64,000 nt of DNA, from assembly GCF_014207445.1 (NCBI RefSeq), contig NZ_JACHEM010000011.1, positions 124,001-188,000 on the forward strand, written 5' to 3'. This DNA is from Streptomyces candidus. GTDB lineage: Bacteria; Actinomycetota; Actinomycetes; Streptomycetales; Streptomycetaceae. A program made the translations under genes and the position numbers. The notes under the pieces were generated by a model. It was not told the DNA's origin. It made no database searches and worked only from the letters and a program-made list of their open reading frames with translations. Positions 61,079-64,000 of this stretch are shown one piece after another. Positions within the stretch are counted from its first letter, which is position 1; every line of letters begins with the position of its first letter.

Positions 61079-61831
61079 TCAGATGCCCGACAACTCCCGC
61101 CACGCCGCCGCGAGCCGGGGGTCCCCCGACAGCTCGGCCGACTCCGCGGGAAGCCGGTTCCACAGCACCGCGTAGAGCAGCCCCGCGGACCCGCTCAGCT
61201 CGGTGTCGGCCGGACCGTCATCGGTGCGTACGACGCGCGGCGGTGCGTCCTTCGTCAGGTGCATCGTCCACACGGCGTCCGTGCCCGAGGGCGCGTCCGT
61301 GGCCCTGATCCGCAGCGTGCGCGGGGAATCGGTCCTGACCCGGCTCCGGTCGCGCGCGTGGAATCCCGTGAGCAGCTCGTCGATGCCGTCGAGTGCGAAG
61401 TCGCGCTCCACGGGGCCGGGCCGACGGCCGGTCGCCGACTCGGCGTCGATCCGGTGCACCGCCGTCTCGTGCGCCTGCCGACGGGCCCAGAAGGCGCGCG
61501 GCGACGGAGCGGGCAGGAACGTCCAGCACTCCAGGTCGTCGGGGGCCGAGCGCAGCGCCGCGACCAGGGCGGCGTGCCCCTCCCGGTACCAGTCGAGCAG
61601 CGGGGCCCCGTCGAGGTCGGGCTCGGCGCCGCCGGGGCGGTACTCCCGGTGCCCCTGCGTGACGAAGGCCGTCGCCCAGCGGTGGACCTTGCCCGTGTGC
61701 CGCAACAGGTCGCGCACCCGCCAGCCGGGACAGCCGGGGACGGTGGCGTCGGTGCCCGCACTCTCGGCGGCGGACGCCAGCAACTCCCCTTCCGCAGCGA
61801 GGCAGTTGATGTGGGTCTCGTCGAGGGTCAT
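61079..61831 (-). CDS. Mycothiol-dependent maleylpyruvate-isomerase-like protein
   Basis: 250 residues. MDMPI_N domain (DinB-like four-helix bundle): PGWRVRDLLRHTGKVHRWAT (His ligands) and RRQAHETAVHRIDAE, the HETxxHRxD metal motif, and a C-terminal MDMPI_C domain. Such proteins transfer or use mycothiol, the actinobacterial thiol, which supports the organism call. ATG 61831 chosen by homology; 61843 is an alternative. Substrate unknown. Confidence 0.88.
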   Translation of the reverse strand: MTLDETHINCLAAEGELLASAAESAGTDATVPGCPGWRVRDLLRHTGKVHRWATAFVTQGHREYRPGGAEPDLDGAPLLDWYREGHAALVAALRSAPDDLECWTFLPAPSPRAFWARRQAHETAVHRIDAESATGRRPGPVERDFALDGIDELLTGFHARDRSRVRTDSPRTLRIRATDAPSGTDAVWTMHLTKDAPPRVVRTDDGPADTELSGSAGLLYAVLWNRLPAESAELSGDPRLAAAWRELSGI

Positions 61832-61891
61832 GAGGCCGATCATGGCATGTCCGCGCGGTGTGGTCGTGGCCGTTTTCCGAGCGTGTGCCGT

Positions 61892-63247
61892 TCAGTGCGC
61901 GCAGGAGGGCCCCGGACGGGCCCGGCCGGCCACCAGGCCCAGGACCGCGGCCGTGGCGGCCAGTACCGCCACCGTCGTCAGCGCGAAGGGCAGTGAGAAC
62001 CATTCGGCCAGGAAACCGATGGCGGGCGGGCCGAGAAGCATGCCGCTGTAGCCGAGGGTCGACGCGGTGGCGACCCCGCTCGGGCCCGCCAGCTCGCCCG
62101 CCCGCACGATCGCGACGGGGAAGATGTTCGCCAGGCCGAGACCCGTCACGGCAAAACCGAGCAGGGCGAGCCACAGCGTCGGCGCGAGGGAGCCGAGGAG
62201 CATACCGACGGCGGCGGTCGCCCCGCCCGCGACCAGCGTCCTGGTCTGGCCGAGCCGCTCCAGCAGGGTGGTGCCGGTCAGCCGGCCGACGGTCATGGCG
62301 AGCGCGAACAGTGCGTAGCCGGCTGCCGCCGCGCCCGGGTGCGCGCCGAGGTCCTGCTGGAGGTGCAGCGGACCCCAGTCCGCGAGCGCGCCCTCCCCGT
62401 AAGCCGTGCACAGGGCGATCACGCCGAAGAGCGCGACGGTACGACGCGTGGCGGGCGAGGTGCGCGGCCTGCCGCGGCGCGCGGCGTCGGCGCCGGTGGG
62501 TGCTGCGTCGGCCGCCGGGCCATGGGCGGTTGCTCCCGTACGGGAGGGCGGGCCCGTCTCCGTACGGTTCGAGGACCGCGGCGCCGGGGGGCTGCCCGCC
62601 GACGCGGTGGGCCGTACCGGCGCGAGATGCCGGGACTCCCGCAGCAGCATCGGCCCGGCGGCCGCCGTGAGCAGCAGGCCCAGTGCGGTCAGGGCCGTCA
62701 GGTGGACGAGCGGGGAGAGGCCGCCTGCGACGAGTCCGCCCAGCCCCGCGCCGACCATGCCGCCCAGGCTGAACGCCGCGTGGAAGCTCGGCATGACCGG
62801 TCGGCGCAGCGCCGCGACCAGGTCGACGGCCGCACTGTTCATCGCCACGTTGATGGCGCCGTACGTCGCGCCGAACACCAGCAGGACGAGACCGAGCGCG
62901 AGCGGCGAGTGCGTCAGCGGCGGCAGCGCGATGCTCAGCGAGAGCAGCACGCCGCAGACGACCGTGACCCGGCAGCTGCCGAAGCGTTCGCAGAGCCGTC
63001 CGGTCAGGGTCATGGTGATCACCGCGCCCGCCGACACTCCGAGCAGGGCGAGTCCCAGCGCGGCGGCCGAGGCCTCGGTCTGGGCCTTGATGGCCGGGAT
63101 CCGCACCACCCACCCGGCGAAGACGAAACCGTCGAGGGCGAAAAAGAGGGTCAGGGCGAGACGGAGGCGGGCCGGCGAGGGCGCTGCGACGGTGGTTCCG
63201 CCCGGTCCCCCTGATGCGGCCGTCCGGACTTTGTTTAGGTTCGGCAC
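61892..63247 (-). CDS. MFS transporter
   Basis: 451 residues, twelve hydrophobic helices with a polar loop (about 190-240, rich in Pro/Ser/Thr) between the halves. Motifs: LTGRLCERFGSCR between helices 2 and 3, FGATYGAINVAMNSAAVDL, and ALFGVIALCTAYGEGALADWG opening the second half, typical of the YbjJ/FucP-like group of sugar or drug transporters. GTG 63247 lies at the predicted transcription start (TTGCCC-17-TACGCT), so the mRNA is leaderless. Divergent from a ROK-family repressor, its likely regulator. Confidence 0.85.
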   Translation of the reverse strand: MPNLNKVRTAASGGPGGTTVAAPSPARLRLALTLFFALDGFVFAGWVVRIPAIKAQTEASAAALGLALLGVSAGAVITMTLTGRLCERFGSCRVTVVCGVLLSLSIALPPLTHSPLALGLVLLVFGATYGAINVAMNSAAVDLVAALRRPVMPSFHAAFSLGGMVGAGLGGLVAGGLSPLVHLTALTALGLLLTAAAGPMLLRESRHLAPVRPTASAGSPPAPRSSNRTETGPPSRTGATAHGPAADAAPTGADAARRGRPRTSPATRRTVALFGVIALCTAYGEGALADWGPLHLQQDLGAHPGAAAAGYALFALAMTVGRLTGTTLLERLGQTRTLVAGGATAAVGMLLGSLAPTLWLALLGFAVTGLGLANIFPVAIVRAGELAGPSGVATASTLGYSGMLLGPPAIGFLAEWFSLPFALTTVAVLAATAAVLGLVAGRARPGPSCAH

Positions 63248-63253
63248 AAACTC

Positions 63254-63282
63254 AGCGTAGGGGAAGCCACCGAACGGGGCAA
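63254..63282 (-). promoter_or_regulatory. Promoter of the MFS gene (leaderless)
   Basis: On the minus strand TTGCCC (63282-63277) and TACGCT (63259-63254) are 17 bases apart, with GTG 63247 at the expected start. TTTGT-N11-ACAAA (63230-63250) overlaps the start and could be the ROK site. Confidence 0.6.
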
Positions 63283-63334
63283 GGCGCCCGGACGGCATGG
63301 CAGACTCCACGTCATGAACGGCAAGGGGACACGG

Positions 63335-64000
63335 GTGAGCAGCACCAGAACGAAGCTGGAAAGGGGCCGGGGAGCGCTCGGGCCCGCGCTGGAACTCGTG
63401 CACACCGGCCGCGCGCCCACCCGCGCCGTGCTCACCGCCGAACTCGGCGTCACTCGCGCCACCGCAGGCGCGGTCGCCGCCGAACTCGAAGCGCTTGGCC
63501 TCATCACGGTCGACTCGCGGCCCGTCGCCGTCGGTTCGCAGGGCCGCCCCTCGCACCGGCTCACCGTCGACGACGCGGGCCCGGTGGTGCTCGCCGCCCA
63601 GGTGCACTCCGACGGCTTCCGCGCCGCCCTGGTGGGCCTGGGCGGACGGATCGTCGCGACCGCGCCGGGCTGCGAGGTCGTCGACCCGGACCCCGCACAG
63701 GTCATCGGCGCGGTGGTCGACACGGGCGCCGCACTGCTGCGGCAGAGCGGACGACGGTGCGCGGGGGCGGGGCTCGCCGTGCCGTCGGCCGTCGCCGAAC
63801 CCGAGGGCACCGCGCTCAATCCCATCCACGTGGCCTGGCCCGCCGGTTCCCCGGTCCGGGACATCTTCGCCGAACGGGTCGCCGCCGCCGGGATCGAGGG
63901 ACCCGCCTTCACCGGCAACGACGTCAACCTCGCCGCGCTGGCCGAACACCGGCACGGGGCGGGCCGCGGCGCCCACCACCTGCTCTGCGTGGCGACGGGA
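63335..64000 (+). CDS. ROK-family transcriptional regulator (3' end cut by window)
   Basis: 222 visible residues, continuing past 64000. N-terminal winged HTH (about 8-60: LELVHTGRAPTRAVLTAELG, VTRATAGAVAAELEALGLI) followed by a ROK sugar-kinase-like domain (LAVPSAVAEPEGTALNPIH, FTGNDVNLAALAEHRHGAGRG). NagC/XylR type repressor. GTG 63335 has AAGGGG 6 bases upstream; ATG 63314 is an alternative. Divergent from the MFS gene, which it probably controls in response to a sugar. Confidence 0.88.
   Translation, partial: MSSTRTKLERGRGALGPALELVHTGRAPTRAVLTAELGVTRATAGAVAAELEALGLITVDSRPVAVGSQGRPSHRLTVDDAGPVVLAAQVHSDGFRAALVGLGGRIVATAPGCEVVDPDPAQVIGAVVDTGAALLRQSGRRCAGAGLAVPSAVAEPEGTALNPIHVAWPAGSPVRDIFAERVAAAGIEGPAFTGNDVNLAALAEHRHGAGRGAHHLLCVATG

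Noticed and set aside
1..64000. tRNA or rRNA genes, CRISPR arrays, transposases, integrases, attachment sites
   Set aside because: Looked for in the intergenic regions and among the proteins; none found, and no junctions with altered base composition of island size were seen.

Overview
The window is very GC-rich, densely coding DNA with strongly G/C-biased third codon positions, many GTG starts, long spurious antisense frames, short intergenic gaps and several leaderless promoters. With the gene families present (FprA-type ferredoxin reductases, MDMPI-type mycothiol enzymes, DUF6421, DUF5134, FUSC, a PASTA-less Ser/Thr kinase, XFP phosphoketolase), this points to a Streptomyces chromosome or a close actinomycete relative. 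I see no rRNA, tRNA, CRISPR array, insertion sequence, integrase or attachment site; it looks like ordinary chromosomal housekeeping and accessory metabolism. Both edges cut genes.

Layout. 1-2.0 kb: a two-gene heterodimeric ABC exporter with one degenerate ATPase. 2.2-9.2 kb: a GH109-like Gfo/Idh/MocA protein behind a perfect 21-bp hairpin that covers its ribosome-binding site, a fused FAD/Fe-S D-lactate-type dehydrogenase, a MarR regulator, and a divergent ABC exporter. 9.2-12.7 kb: a 19-residue peptide gene, a short MltG-like protein behind tandem operators, a flavin monooxygenase, YjbQ and a coiled-coil protein. 13.1-15.9 kb: ferredoxin-NADP reductase with paired palindromes in its promoter, and a secreted YncE-like propeller gene behind an excellent iron box. 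16-22 kb: HAD hydrolase and Lrp regulator, FUSC transporter, phosphoketolase, then an 870-bp stretch without a convincing gene. 22.3-32.1 kb: lactonase, CbiX-like protein, N-acetylglucosamine-kinase-like ATPase, uracil-DNA glycosylase, BNR protein, a BASS transporter coupled to a ceramidase, and a second FprA paralogue.

32.2-38.1 kb: small proteins, TetR, a PAP2/HAD pair, M56 peptidase with DUF5134, GNAT and glycerophosphodiesterase. 38.4-42.5 kb: a translationally coupled DUF6421-SDR-threonine aldolase operon followed by a leaderless transglutaminase-like gene whose promoter is embedded in a 21-bp inverted repeat. 42.5-48.1 kb: PlsC, thioredoxin, a flavin reductase preceded by a 26-residue leader peptide of the actinobacterial (R)VDLxRxASAxC type, the etfBA electron-transfer flavoprotein genes and an HpcH/HpaI-like aldolase. 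48.2-53.8 kb: Ser/Thr kinase, then a LacI regulator, ROK kinase and secreted GH27 alpha-galactosidase forming a galactoside module. 53.9-64 kb: cupin, SDR, a TmrB-like/NUDIX fusion, MBL hydrolase, M20 peptidase, geranylgeranyl-reductase-like flavoprotein, mycothiol-dependent enzyme, and a leaderless MFS gene divergent from a ROK repressor.

The most interesting items are regulatory rather than a new defence or biosynthetic system: the SD-sequestering hairpin at 3.7 kb, the leader peptide at 43.9 kb, the Thr-codon-rich start of the threonine aldolase, the inverted-repeat promoter at 41.8 kb, and the TmrB-NUDIX fusion.
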